A stretch of DNA of 64,000 nt from Desulfoluna limicola. GTDB lineage: Bacteria; Desulfobacterota; Desulfobacteria; Desulfobacterales; Desulfolunaceae. The position numbers and the translations under genes were made by a program. The stretch spans positions 248,001 through 312,000 of the forward strand of contig NZ_AP024488.1 in assembly GCF_021654575.1 (NCBI RefSeq), given 5' to 3'. Numbering within the stretch: the stretch's first letter is position 1; the number at the start of each line of letters is the position of its first letter. Below the pieces are notes generated by a model. It saw only the letters and a program-made list of their open reading frames with translations. It did not search any database and was not told the origin of the DNA. This document shows positions 16,533-25,438 of this stretch, one piece after another.

Positions 16533-16868
16533 ATGGCCATGCACGCCGGAACGGGAGAGGCGCTCTCGGGCTATGCCCATCTGGAGCAGAGCATCCGGGA
16601 CATCCTCTCCACCCCCATTGGAACGCGGGTGATGAGAAGAGACTACGGCTCCCGACTTCCGGATCTGATGGACGCCCCCATGACACCGGGGCTCAACATT
16701 GAAATCTTTGCGGCGGTGGATGATGCCCTGGGGAAGTGGGAGCCTCGCTTCAAACTTGCCCGCGTGGAAACAGTAGAAGCAGGAGCTGGCCGCATGGTCA
16801 TTACCATCCGGGGTACGTACCTGCCTGGTGGCCAAGAGATAACGATGGAAGGAATCGAGATTCAATGA
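16533..16868 (+). CDS. P2 gpW-like baseplate protein
   Basis: 111 residues of the gpW/T4 gp25 baseplate-wedge family. The core LEQSIRDILSTPIGTRVMRRDYGSRLPDLMD (in two parts) is diagnostic; the second half is beta-rich and ends MEGIEIQ. It overlaps the gpJ start by 4 bases (ATGA). Confidence 0.9.
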   Translation: MAMHAGTGEALSGYAHLEQSIRDILSTPIGTRVMRRDYGSRLPDLMDAPMTPGLNIEIFAAVDDALGKWEPRFKLARVETVEAGAGRMVITIRGTYLPGGQEITMEGIEIQ

Positions 16869-17758
16869 ACAGCGGATTCTCAGGCATAGATCTTTCTAAA
16901 CTGCCTGTCCCCAATGTGGTGGAGGCACTTTCCTTTGAGGTAATTCTTGCACAGTGGAAAGCGGACTTTCTATCGCGTTACCCCAAAGCGGCTTCTGTTT
17001 TGGATCTGGAGTCCGAACCGGTGGTCAAGCTGATGGAAACAGGAGCCTACCGGGAGATGCTTTTGCGTCAGCGTATCAACGAAGGTGCCAAGGCTGTGAT
17101 GTTGGCTTATGCCGTGGATGAAGACCTGGACCACTTGGCGGCGCTCACTCCGGCCAGTCGAGAGATGATTGATCCGGGAGACCCTGATGCCGCTCCTCCA
17201 GTGGAACCGACATATGAGCCCAATGATGAGTTCAGGCGGCGGGTTCAGATGGCTCCGGAAGGTTTCTCCGTGGCCGGGCCGGAAGGGGCTTACATCTTCT
17301 TTGCCTTGAGCGTTCCCGATTGTCGGGATGCCTCCGTTATAAGCCCAGCTCCCCGTGAAATCGTGGTCACCGTGCTTGGGCGGGAGGGTGACGGCGTTCC
17401 GGGCCAGGCGTTTCTGGACCAGGTTGACGTCGCCCTGAATCACAAGGATGTGAGGCCGCTGACGGACGAGGTGACCGTGCAACCGGCGCAGATCCTCACC
17501 TACACCATTGACGCAACCCTGCAACTCTACGACGGACCGGATGTGTCCGTGGTTAGGGCTGCGGCTCAAGCCGCTGCCCTTGAATATTCTGTGGCCCGCC
17601 ATCGTCTGGGGGATGTGGTGACCCTTTCCGGTATCTACGCAGCTCTCCATCAACCAGGAGTACGAAGGGTCAGCCTTGCAAGCCCTACCGCAGATATCGT
17701 GGCCCAAAGCCATCAGGCCCCATTTTGCACAGGCATTTCGGTGGAGGTTGCCCCATGA
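16865..17758 (+). CDS. P2 gpJ-like baseplate protein
   Basis: 297 residues. Baseplate wedge component of the gpJ family: SGIDLSKLPVPNVVEALSFE then SVLDLESEPVVKLMETGAYR and REMLLRQRINEGAKAVMLAY at the N-terminus; later REIVVTVLGREGDGVPGQ and TYTIDATLQLYDGPD. The start at 16865 (within the gpW stop) is preferred to the longer reading, which overlaps gpW by over 100 bases. It overlaps gpI at 17755. Confidence 0.9.
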   Translation: MNSGFSGIDLSKLPVPNVVEALSFEVILAQWKADFLSRYPKAASVLDLESEPVVKLMETGAYREMLLRQRINEGAKAVMLAYAVDEDLDHLAALTPASREMIDPGDPDAAPPVEPTYEPNDEFRRRVQMAPEGFSVAGPEGAYIFFALSVPDCRDASVISPAPREIVVTVLGREGDGVPGQAFLDQVDVALNHKDVRPLTDEVTVQPAQILTYTIDATLQLYDGPDVSVVRAAAQAAALEYSVARHRLGDVVTLSGIYAALHQPGVRRVSLASPTADIVAQSHQAPFCTGISVEVAP

Positions 17759-18318
17759 CCTTGGTGCCTCCCAACAGCACGGCTTTGGAGCGTGCCGCCG
17801 ATGACACAGCTTCTCTTCGGATAAGCGGGATTGAGGTACCCATTCGTCACCTTTGGGACCCGGACAGATGCCCGGCGTCTCTACTCCCCTGGCTTGCCTG
17901 GGCCGTCTCGGTGGATGAGTGGAATCCGGAGTGGAGCGAGACCCAAAAACGCCAGGTGATTAAGCGAAGCCCTGCCGTTCACCGTCAGAAGGGCACAAGG
18001 GGAGCGGTTGAATCTGCCCTGGAGGCCCTTGGGTTTACCGTGGAGATTATCGAGTGGTGGGAGAAGGAGCCCAAGGGTACCCCTGGAACCTTTGATCTCG
18101 CCATTCAGATTCCCGCCGGTTACGCCGTGGATGCCGCCACCTACGACGAAGTGGAGCGGTTGGTGGACGGGGCCAAGAACAAGAGCAGCCATATCAGCTC
18201 CATTGTGTTGACTCCTGCGGGCCTTACCCAGGCCCCTGTTTTTTCTTCGGCGGTCGCCTCCGGCATCGTCACAACCATTTACCCCCTGGGCCGAATCGGT
18301 GCCGGGGATGATGTGTAA
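17755..18318 (+). CDS. P2 gpI-like tail protein
   Basis: 187 residues. gpI-family signature: LVPPNSTALERAADDTAS, IPVRHLWDPxxCPxxLLPWLAW-like segment seen as VPIRHLWDPDRCPASLLPWL, followed by KRSPAVHRQKGTRGAVESAL. Baseplate or fibre-attachment component. It lies nine bases before the fibre gene. Confidence 0.9.
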   Translation: MTLVPPNSTALERAADDTASLRISGIEVPIRHLWDPDRCPASLLPWLAWAVSVDEWNPEWSETQKRQVIKRSPAVHRQKGTRGAVESALEALGFTVEIIEWWEKEPKGTPGTFDLAIQIPAGYAVDAATYDEVERLVDGAKNKSSHISSIVLTPAGLTQAPVFSSAVASGIVTTIYPLGRIGAGDDV

Positions 18319-18327
18319 AGGTGATTC

Positions 18328-19560
18328 ATGCCTGATTTTTATAGCTTATTGACAGATACCGGCCTTCAGAAGGTTGGGGCAGCGGTCACCGCAAACCAGG
18401 AGTTTTCCATGCCCACCGCCGTGGTTGGTGATGGAAGCGGCTCAGCCATTATTCCCAGTAAGGGCATGACCGCCCTTGTGAATCAGGTGTGGGAAGGGGC
18501 TGTGGGAAGTATCATTCAGAGCAAGGCCGATGCCAATACCTTCGTTTATGAGTTCTCCATTCCTGCCAGCGCCGGTCCCTTTACCTTGCGTGAGGTGGGT
18601 TTGAAGGACCCTTCGGGGGCGCTTTGTATCGTGGGGAATTTTCCAGATACGGACAAGCCCGTGGCTGCCGATGGTTCGGTGCGGGACATGGTGATTCGTA
18701 TCCCGGTGCATTTCGAAAACGCCGAGAGTGTGAGCCTGGTTATTGATCCTCTGGCCAATGCCAGTAATGGTGATGTGGACCGAAAGATTGCAGCCCACAA
18801 TGAGCATGGCCAGGCGCACCAGGATATCCGAAACGAAATTGGGGATAAAACGGCTCAGGCCACAGGGGATAAGCGAGGCACGGCAAAGATCGCTTCCCAG
18901 GATGAGGTTAACGAGGGGGCAAACCTTTTAAACTTTATTGTGCCTGGGCGGCTCAAGGCCTGGTGGGATTCGGTGAGGACGTGGGGCAACATCAAAGACA
19001 AGCCGACGACCTATCCACCAACAAGTCATACTCATCCGGGGCTACCCCCCGTAGGAATACCTCTTCCGTGGCCTACAAACACTCCTCCCGAGGGTTGGGT
19101 GATTTTACAGGGCCAGGCATTTGATACACAGGCCTATCCTAACTTGGCTCTGGCGTACCCGTCTGGTGTTCTCCCTGACATGCGTGGGCAGACCATTAAA
19201 GGCACCCCGGATAATCGTGCGGTATTGTCCGCTGAGGGTGATGGCGTCAAGTCGCACAACCACTCAGGTTCTGCCGCTTCGATGAACTTAGGAACCAAGT
19301 CCACCAGCTCGGCTGGCTCTCACGGCCATACCCTCCGTTGGTCCCGTGGCAAACAGGGTGGGTCGTTGCTCTACTTTGAACGGGGCGAATACTACTCCTC
19401 ATACAACACCAGCTCTAACTACCCCATCGCGTCAGCCGGTGCTCACACTCATACTGTTTCCATCGGCTCCCATGGTCACTCCGTGACCATCAACGCAGCC
19501 GGTAACACTGAGAACACCGTAAAGAACATCGCATTCAATTGGATTGTGAGGTTAGCGTAA
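18328..19560 (+). CDS. Tail fibre protein (P2 gpH-like, histidine-rich tip)
   Basis: 410 residues; the receptor-binding fibre. The N-terminus ([20 protein letters not shown]...VVGDG and TLREVGLKD) is the DUF3751 tail-collar/fibre domain that docks on the baseplate. The middle part holds a [14 protein letters not shown] element. Residues about 240-410 form a T4 gp37/collar-like tip: [22 protein letters not shown], then four His-x-His motifs (KSHNHSG, GSHGHTL, GAHTHTV, GSHGHSV) that probably bind metal ions along a trimeric needle. It overlaps the assembly gene at 19560. Confidence 0.88.
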   Translation: MPDFYSLLTDTGLQKVGAAVTANQEFSMPTAVVGDGSGSAIIPSKGMTALVNQVWEGAVGSIIQSKADANTFVYEFSIPASAGPFTLREVGLKDPSGALCIVGNFPDTDKPVAADGSVRDMVIRIPVHFENAESVSLVIDPLANASNGDVDRKIAAHNEHGQAHQDIRNEIGDKTAQATGDKRGTAKIASQDEVNEGANLLNFIVPGRLKAWWDSVRTWGNIKDKPTTYPPTSHTHPGLPPVGIPLPWPTNTPPEGWVILQGQAFDTQAYPNLALAYPSGVLPDMRGQTIKGTPDNRAVLSAEGDGVKSHNHSGSAASMNLGTKSTSSAGSHGHTLRWSRGKQGGSLLYFERGEYYSSYNTSSNYPIASAGAHTHTVSIGSHGHSVTINAAGNTENTVKNIAFNWIVRLA

Positions 19561-20498
19561 TGAAATTTTTCACCGAATCACAAATGGTTTCCGTTTCGCT
19601 TTATGACCAGAGCGGATGGTGGAAAGGGAATACAGAAATTCATGTTGCAGCCGGGACGGCCCTTCCGCTCGGATGCACCGAGAATATCTACACACCCTCT
19701 GCCGGTGGCCAAACTGGACACTACGCTTCCGAGGCGGGGGCGTGGACAGAGGTCGAAGACAAAACAGGAACCCCCTATTGGAACGCTGATGGCGTCAGGG
19801 GAGAAATTAACACGCCTGATGGCGCCATTCCAAACGGATGTACAGGTATAGCCCCTCCCGAACACAATTCTGAAAAGCAATTTGCGGTGTTCCAGAATGG
19901 CGCATGGATAGTGCGGGAATCGCACCTTGGCAAACCCTATTGGGATGAAAACCAAGTCGAGTACATCGTAACAGACCGCCGCTGGGAATGTCCTGCTGAT
20001 CATACCCTGTCACCGCCTCCCACACCGAAGGATGGTTACGGTTTTAAGTTGATCGATAGTGCCTGGAAAGAGTTGCCCGATTATACCGGTACGACGATTT
20101 GGAACAGAAGCACACGAGAAGAACGAGTTATTCAAGAGGTGGGAGAGGTCTGGGATGCCCAGTGGACTGAATTGCCCCCGCCTTCCCCCTTCCACCTCAC
20201 CCACGATGGTTCCGCATGGATCTTGGATGAGCCCTCGCTGGCTGCTGCAAGGCGCAAGGAGCGGGATGGAAAAATAACGGGCGTCTATATCCCTGCATCG
20301 CAACAGCTTACCCGTTGGATCGATAGTGCCGAAGGAGAACCTGCAGCACTGGCCTACTACAAAACCCAGCGCACCGCCTGGCACGCTTGGGCCGATGCTT
20401 TGTGCGATTTGCCCGAGCAACCTACCTGGCCTTGGCCCGATGGGGAGGTTTCCTGGCCTGAACAGCCTCCCAAGCCGACCCGATACAACCCGACCTAA
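19560..20498 (+). CDS. Tail-fibre-assembly-like protein with internal repeats
   Basis: 312 residues beginning at ATG 19560, which overlaps the fibre stop. It has three diverged repeats, each a W-containing strand followed by a proline-rich turn: GTPYWNADGVRGEINTPDGA, GKPYWDENQVEYIVTDRRWE and GTTIWNRSTREERVIQEVGE. The C-terminal ~90 residues (SLAAARRKERDGKITGVYIP ... ALCDLPEQPTWPWPDGEV SWP) match phage tail fibre assembly chaperones, with the helix and WPxxP ending typical of the family. It probably helps fold the adjacent fibre. Confidence 0.75.
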   Translation: MKFFTESQMVSVSLYDQSGWWKGNTEIHVAAGTALPLGCTENIYTPSAGGQTGHYASEAGAWTEVEDKTGTPYWNADGVRGEINTPDGAIPNGCTGIAPPEHNSEKQFAVFQNGAWIVRESHLGKPYWDENQVEYIVTDRRWECPADHTLSPPPTPKDGYGFKLIDSAWKELPDYTGTTIWNRSTREERVIQEVGEVWDAQWTELPPPSPFHLTHDGSAWILDEPSLAAARRKERDGKITGVYIPASQQLTRWIDSAEGEPAALAYYKTQRTAWHAWADALCDLPEQPTWPWPDGEVSWPEQPPKPTRYNPT

Positions 20499-20542
20499 CC
20501 CTTCAACTCGCCGGTGACCCGGCACCAACAAAGGAGGCCTTA

Positions 20543-21727
20543 ATGGCTGAACAGTTTTTGCACGGCATTGAGACCGTGGAAATCGATGATGGGACCCGGC
20601 CCATCCAGACGGTAAAAAGTTCTATCATCGGTGTGGTGGGCACAGCTCCTGATGCCGACGCCACCAAGTTTCCCCTGAACACACCCGTCCTCATCGCAGG
20701 CAACCCCAGAGACGCGGTAACCCTGGGAGACACCGGTACCCTTAAAGACGCTCTGGATGCCATCTTTGACCATATCGGAGCCATGGTGGTTGTGGTTCGG
20801 GTGGAGGCGGGAGCTGACGATGCCGCCACCACAACCAATATCGTGGGGGATGCCACGGCGGGGAGCGGGGTACATGCCCTGCTTGCAGCACAGAGTATCG
20901 TGAAGGTGATCCCGCGCCTTATCTGCGCACCTGGTTTTACCGGGAGCCGAACGGGTGGGACGGCCAACCCCGTGGTAGCGGAACTCCAGGGTATTGCCGA
21001 AAAGATGAGGGCGATGGTCATTGCCGATGGCCCCAACACAACCACGGCGGAGGCCATTACGTACCGGGAAGATTGGGGCAGCGACCGCATTTTCATCGTG
21101 GATCCTGCCGTGAAGGTGTGGGACACCGCCAGCAGCGCCGCCGTTGTTCAGCCGTCCTCGGCCCGTGTGGCGGGGATGATCGCCAAGCGGGATTCAGAAA
21201 AAGGATTCTGGTGGAGCCCCTCCAATCAAACGGTGAATGGCATTGTGGGCGTGAGTCGGCCCGTGGCCTTCAACATGAGTGACCCCAACTCGGAGGCCAA
21301 TCTCCTGAACGAAAAGTGCGTGGCCACCATCGTTCAGAAGAACGGGTATCGCCTTTGGGGCAATCGCACCTGCGCCACCGACCCCATGTGGGCCTTTCTT
21401 TCGGTGCGTCGCACGGCAGACATGATTTACGAGAGCATCGAAGAGGCCTTCCTTTGGGCCATGGACCGCCCCATGAGCGCGAACCTGGTTCTCGATATCC
21501 AGGAGAGCGTGAACGCCTACCTTCGGCATCTTAAAGCCCAGGGGGCCATTCTGGGCGGCAAGTGTTGGCTGGATCCCACTTTGAACAGCAAAGAGCAGCT
21601 TATGGCGGGCAAGCTCTTCCTGGACTTCGACATCGAACCCCCGGCCCCGTTGGAACATCTCACTTTCAGGGCTCACAGAAACAACGGCTATTATGAAGAG
21701 CTGGTGGGGCAAGTCCTCGCCGCATAA
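20543..21727 (+). CDS. P2 FI-like contractile tail sheath
   Basis: 394 residues, preceded by AAAGGAGG. N-terminal FLHGIETVEIDDGTRPIQTV, then SIIGVVGTAPDAD, APGFTG, a central DPAVKVWDTAS and the C-terminal LTFRAHRNNGYYEELV are diagnostic of P2 FI sheath proteins. A contractile tail is therefore expected, consistent with Myoviridae-type morphology. Start of the FI-FII-E-T block. Confidence 0.93.
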   Translation: MAEQFLHGIETVEIDDGTRPIQTVKSSIIGVVGTAPDADATKFPLNTPVLIAGNPRDAVTLGDTGTLKDALDAIFDHIGAMVVVVRVEAGADDAATTTNIVGDATAGSGVHALLAAQSIVKVIPRLICAPGFTGSRTGGTANPVVAELQGIAEKMRAMVIADGPNTTTAEAITYREDWGSDRIFIVDPAVKVWDTASSAAVVQPSSARVAGMIAKRDSEKGFWWSPSNQTVNGIVGVSRPVAFNMSDPNSEANLLNEKCVATIVQKNGYRLWGNRTCATDPMWAFLSVRRTADMIYESIEEAFLWAMDRPMSANLVLDIQESVNAYLRHLKAQGAILGGKCWLDPTLNSKEQLMAGKLFLDFDIEPPAPLEHLTFRAHRNNGYYEELVGQVLAA

Positions 21728-21736
21728 GGAGACAAG

Positions 21737-22237
21737 ATGCTGCCTAAGAAACTGAAGAACTTTACGGCCTTTGTGGATGGCCGGGGCTATGTGGGCCGGG
21801 TGACAGAGGTGGAAGTGCCCAAGCTGGCCCTGAAAATGGAAGAGTACCGGGCTGGTGGCATGGACGCCGCCGTAGAGATCGAAACGGGCATGGAGAAGCT
21901 GGAGAGCTCCCTCACCTTTGCCGAGTACGATGAGGAGATTTACAAAATGTTCGGGCTTGTGGATGGGAATGCGGTCTCCCTGACACTTCGTGGAGCCCGA
22001 CAAAATGATCAGGGAACCGATGAGGTCATCATCAACCTGCGAGGCGGGTACAAGGAGCTGGACTCCGGCACCTGGAAGGCAGGCGATGACGCCACCTTAA
22101 AGGCATCCGTGGCCTTGCGGTACTACAAGCTCACCATCGCAGGCAAAGAGCTGATTGAAATTGACGTGGAGAACATGGTCCGGAAGATCAACGGCAAAGA
22201 CCAGCTGGCCGATCAACGCAAGGCCCTGGGGCTTTAA
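21737..22237 (+). CDS. P2 FII-like tail tube protein
   Basis: 166 residues. LPKKLKNFTAFVDGRGYVGR and the later KMEEYRAGGMDAAVEIETGM and AGKELIEIDVENMVRKINGK are typical of the FII major tail tube family. It forms the inner tube through which DNA passes. A ribosome site AAGGAGA precedes the start, nine bases after the sheath gene. Confidence 0.92.
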   Translation: MLPKKLKNFTAFVDGRGYVGRVTEVEVPKLALKMEEYRAGGMDAAVEIETGMEKLESSLTFAEYDEEIYKMFGLVDGNAVSLTLRGARQNDQGTDEVIINLRGGYKELDSGTWKAGDDATLKASVALRYYKLTIAGKELIEIDVENMVRKINGKDQLADQRKALGL

Positions 22238-22265
22238 TTTGTAACAGGCAAGGAGAAGGCACACC

Positions 22266-22511
22266 ATGAGCAAAAGTGAAATTAAATTGAAATACCCGGT
22301 TACCGTTGAAGAGGTTGAAACCCAAAATCTCTCCATGAGGCGGCCCAAAGTCAAGGACATGCTGACGGGGGAAAAGAAAGGGGCAAGCGATGCGGAAAAG
22401 GAGATCCGGATCTTTGCCAACCTTTGTGAAGTGGCTCCGGAAGTGATCAAGGAGCTGGATATGGTTGATTATGGGGCTGTGCAGAAGGCGTATCAGGCTT
22501 TTTTGTCCTGA
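22266..22511 (+). CDS. P2 gpE-like tail assembly protein (zero-frame product)
   Basis: 81 residues: EIKLKYPVTVEEVETQNLSM, then RRPKVKDMLTGEKK and a helical end. This is the gpE/E41-type protein that, with its frameshifted extension, chaperones the tape measure during tail assembly. The last codons GCT TTT TTG TCC TGA contain a slippery site (see the frameshift product). Position between tube and tape-measure genes is as in P2. Confidence 0.85.
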   Translation: MSKSEIKLKYPVTVEEVETQNLSMRRPKVKDMLTGEKKGASDAEKEIRIFANLCEVAPEVIKELDMVDYGAVQKAYQAFLS

Positions 22512-22642
22512 CGCCGGAGGTGGCGAGGCAGCTTTGTCTTGAGCTTGCCTCCCACGCCGGTGGCGGCGTTAGCGAGTGGCTTGATCTGGACGGTGAAGAG
22601 TTGCTCGCATGGCACGAAAGCCTGCGGGAAGCCTTGAAATAG
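22266..22642 (+). CDS. E+E' fusion by -1 frameshift
   Basis: At 22499-22505 the sequence is T TTT TTG in the gpE frame, the same slippery heptamer reported for P2 gene E. Slipping one base back avoids the TGA at 22509 and adds 45 codons beginning VLTPEVARQLCLELA and ending WHESLREALK, stopping with TAG at 22640. The extension (SEWLDLDGEELLAWHESL) resembles E' sequences of P2-like phages. Total length 125 residues. The heptamer and frame are seen directly; slippage frequency is not. Confidence 0.8.
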
Positions 22643-22839
22643 CCCAGGAGAGGAAGCGGTTCAATGGGTAGAAAATTAAGGCAGAGATGGCGCACCATCC
22701 GAGGTAGCCCTCCAAGGGGTTGCCGCTGATGGGTGGCGCAAGCAAGTATGCAATCCCCCCTGTGGCCCAGGGGGAAAGAAAAAGCAATGCAAACATGGCC
22801 AGGTTTTGTCTGGCTTCAATTTGAAATGGACTCAGCATG
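22569..22839 (-). CDS. Candidate antisense small membrane protein in the E'-T gap
   Basis: A reverse-strand reading frame from an ATG at 22839 gives about 89 residues with two strong membrane helices (NLAMFALLFLSPWATGGIAY, and GWCAISALIFYPLNRFLSWA) and a basic C-terminus. It fills the 195-bp gap that separates E' from the tape-measure gene, where P2 has little space, and overlaps the last ~74 bases of E'. Only a weak, distant GAGG precedes it. It could be a superinfection-exclusion-type moron or mere chance; no family recognised. Confidence 0.3.
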
Positions 22840-24846
22840 GCCAAAGAATTCCTCATCTCATTTGCTATTGGCGCGGCTCTGAAAGGTACGTTTAATGCCG
22901 TTCTGGGGCGAAGCATATCACAATTCAACAAATTGGGCAGTGAAATTGATGAGGTGGAGAGTCGGTCCCGAAAGCTTGGCGACGGAGGGAAACGCCTGGG
23001 GGCAACCGCCGCCGCCCTCCGGAAGCAGCAGGCACAGCTCGGAGCGGCCATCAAGCAGCGAGATGCGATCCTGGGCAAGCGTGAGGCCATGCGCGGCCAG
23101 ATGGTGGATGCCGTTGCACTTGGGGCGGCGATCTACGGGCCGGTGAATGCCGCCATCCAATTTGAAAGCGTGATGGCTGATGTGAAGAAGGTGGTGGACT
23201 TCGACACGCCGGAGCAGTTTGCCGCCATGCAAAAAGACATCCTGGGGCTTTCCACTGTGATCCCCATGTCTGCCCAGGGTATTGGGGATATTGTGGCGGC
23301 AGCAGGCCAGGCCGGTATTGCACGTGAAGAACTGGTTCAGTTTGCAACGGACGCCGCCAAGATGGGCGTGGCCTTCGACATGAGCGGGGCACAGGCCGGT
23401 TCGGCCATGACAGGCCTTCGTTCCATCTTTCACCTGAACCAGCAAGAGGCCGTGAGTCTGGGTGATGCGTATAACCACCTTTCCAACAACATGGATGCCA
23501 CAGCAAGGGACATGCTTAATATTGCCAACCGTGTGGGCTCGACCGGTGATCTCTTTGGTATTTCCGGCCAGCAGGTAGGAGCCCTCGGGGCAACCTTTCT
23601 TGCCTTGAAGACCCCGCCTGAAGTGGCATCCACCGGCATCAATGCTTTGCTTTTGAAGTTGAAGACCGCCGACAAGCAAGGAGACAAGTTCCAAACCGCT
23701 CTGGAAAATATGGGCATGAGCGCTGAAGGGCTAAAGGCATCCATTGAAGATGATGCGCAAGGTGCTTTGCTGGACTTTCTTGAAACCGTGAAGGGGGCAG
23801 AAGATGTCACCGGCACGTTGTCTGACATGTTCGGCATGGAGTATTCCGACGACATGGCCAAGCTCGTGGGCAACCTGGGCATGTATAGAGACGCCCTTGG
23901 GTTGGTCGCCGCCGAGACAGACTATGCAGGCTCCATGCAGAAGGAATTCGAAGAGCGGGCCAACACCACCCAGAACAACCTTGAACTCTTCCGGAACAAA
24001 CTGACCCGTTTAGGCGTCACCATCGGTTCGGTGGTGCTGCCTGCATTGAATCTGGTTGTCGGGGGCGTGGGGTATCTGGCTGATGGTGCGGCTTTCCTCG
24101 CTGAGCAATTTCCCTTGGCCACAAAGGTGCTGGTGGGGTTTACCGTTGGCTTGATAGCCATGAAGGTGGGGGCCATTGCCGTTGGGTATGCCTGGACCTT
24201 TGTCTCTGGGGGCTGGGCAACGGCCCGTCTTGCCCTCGTTGGATTGAGAACAGGGGTGATGATGGCCAATGCTCGCCTTGGGCTCTTTAATGCCACGACT
24301 CTTGTTACAGCAGCCCGTACCCGCGCCTTGGCCGTGGGAGGAGCTATCAAGGCCTTTGGCGGGATGCTTCTCTCCCTTGCCGGGCAGATTATCCCCGTGG
24401 CCATCGGGGGCTTTCGAGCCCTTTCTCTTGCCGTCATTACCAACCCCATTGGAATTGCCGTGACGGCCATCGCTCTGGGGGCAGTGTTGATTCTCAAATA
24501 TTGGAAGCCCATTGCGAAGTTTTTCAGCGGGCTCTGGAAAAGTGTGGGGAAATGGTTTGGGAAGAAGAGCAAGGTGACGGCTGAAGTCGAAGAGCCCGCC
24601 ATGCCTTCACTTCCGGGAGACGCTGTGGCCAAGGGGTATAACCCGAAGCCATCCCGGCCGCCTGTGCCCATAAAGCGAGTGGGGCTTGCCACGGCACCGG
24701 CGAGGGCGGGGGCTATGGCAGGTAGAGGGCAGGATGGTCCTATAAGCATCCAGGTAAACGCAAAAGACGGGCAATCGGCCAAACAGGTGGCCGATGAAGT
24801 AATGCGCCGCATGGAGCGAGAACGGGGAAGGAGGATGCATGACTGA
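22837..24846 (+). CDS. P2 gpT-like tail tape-measure protein
   Basis: 669 residues; sets tail length. Typical layout: a short start (EFLISFAIGAALKGTFNAVL), a coiled-coil region (EVESRSRKLGDGGKRLGATA...LRKQQAQLGAAIKQRD), then the conserved TP901-type core FESVMADVKKVVDFDTPEQF with GIGDIVAAAGQAGIAREEL. Hydrophobic glycine/alanine-rich segments follow (about 395-560), and a basic, proline-rich end. Its length implies a fairly short tail. It overlaps gpU by 8 bases. Confidence 0.9.
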   Translation: MAKEFLISFAIGAALKGTFNAVLGRSISQFNKLGSEIDEVESRSRKLGDGGKRLGATAAALRKQQAQLGAAIKQRDAILGKREAMRGQMVDAVALGAAIYGPVNAAIQFESVMADVKKVVDFDTPEQFAAMQKDILGLSTVIPMSAQGIGDIVAAAGQAGIAREELVQFATDAAKMGVAFDMSGAQAGSAMTGLRSIFHLNQQEAVSLGDAYNHLSNNMDATARDMLNIANRVGSTGDLFGISGQQVGALGATFLALKTPPEVASTGINALLLKLKTADKQGDKFQTALENMGMSAEGLKASIEDDAQGALLDFLETVKGAEDVTGTLSDMFGMEYSDDMAKLVGNLGMYRDALGLVAAETDYAGSMQKEFEERANTTQNNLELFRNKLTRLGVTIGSVVLPALNLVVGGVGYLADGAAFLAEQFPLATKVLVGFTVGLIAMKVGAIAVGYAWTFVSGGWATARLALVGLRTGVMMANARLGLFNATTLVTAARTRALAVGGAIKAFGGMLLSLAGQIIPVAIGGFRALSLAVITNPIGIAVTAIALGAVLILKYWKPIAKFFSGLWKSVGKWFGKKSKVTAEVEEPAMPSLPGDAVAKGYNPKPSRPPVPIKRVGLATAPARAGAMAGRGQDGPISIQVNAKDGQSAKQVADEVMRRMERERGRRMHD

Positions 24847-25234
24847 TCACGTGATGATGGCCCTGGGGAATTACCGGTTTTCAGTGTCCACGGCGGCGTA
24901 TCAAGAGTTTAAACGTTCCACATCTTACCGATGGGCCGAGCAGGCCAGGGCGGGACGACGGCCCGCCCTTCAGTATATGGGGCCGGGTAAAGAGACCCTT
25001 GAACTCTCCGGAACCATTTATCCTGTTTATAAAGGTGGCATCGGGCAGGTGGATGACATGCGCACAGAAGCCGGGAAAGGCAAACCCCTTTCCCTTGTGG
25101 ATGGACGTGGTATGGCGTGGGGAAAATGGTGCATTGAGAGCATCGAGGAAGACCAGGCTTTCTTTCTTCCTGGGGGCATCCCCAAAAAACAGACGTTTCG
25201 ATTGAGCCTGGTCGCCTACGGGGAGGACGTATGA
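24839..25234 (+). CDS. P2 gpU-like tail terminator
   Basis: 131 residues. MMALGNYRFSVSTAAYQEFK with SYRWAEQARAGRRPALQYMG and GPGKETLELSGTIYP are hallmark gpU motifs, as is the ending KQTFRLSLVAYGED. gpU caps the tail tube. It overlaps gpX by 4 bases. Confidence 0.92.
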   Translation: MTDHVMMALGNYRFSVSTAAYQEFKRSTSYRWAEQARAGRRPALQYMGPGKETLELSGTIYPVYKGGIGQVDDMRTEAGKGKPLSLVDGRGMAWGKWCIESIEEDQAFFLPGGIPKKQTFRLSLVAYGEDV

Positions 25235-25437
25235 CCCAATACCGATCAAAAGACGGTGACGTTGTTGATGAGGTGGCGTTTCATTATTACGGGACCTTAA
25301 TAGGCACCGTGGAGGCTGTTCTGGAGGCAAATCCAGGGCTGGCCGATCACGGGCCGGTGCTTTCCGCTGGTGTCCTGATTACGCTTCCAAAGATTCAAGG
25401 CCCTGTGGCCCAAGAGCCCGTAAGGCTGTGGGACTGA
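25231..25437 (+). CDS. P2 gpX-like tail protein
   Basis: 68 residues with a LysM-like pattern: GDVVDEVAFHYYG, VLEANPGLADHGPVLSAGVL and ITLPKI. gpX is a small tail or baseplate-hub protein that may bind peptidoglycan. One base separates it from gpD. Confidence 0.9.
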   Translation: MTQYRSKDGDVVDEVAFHYYGTLIGTVEAVLEANPGLADHGPVLSAGVLITLPKIQGPVAQEPVRLWD

Positions 25438-25438
25438 T

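Noticed and set aside
19240..19500. CRISPR-like repeats in the fibre gene
   Set aside because: The repeats are coding His-x-His motifs of irregular spacing; no direct-repeat array with uniform spacers exists anywhere in the window.
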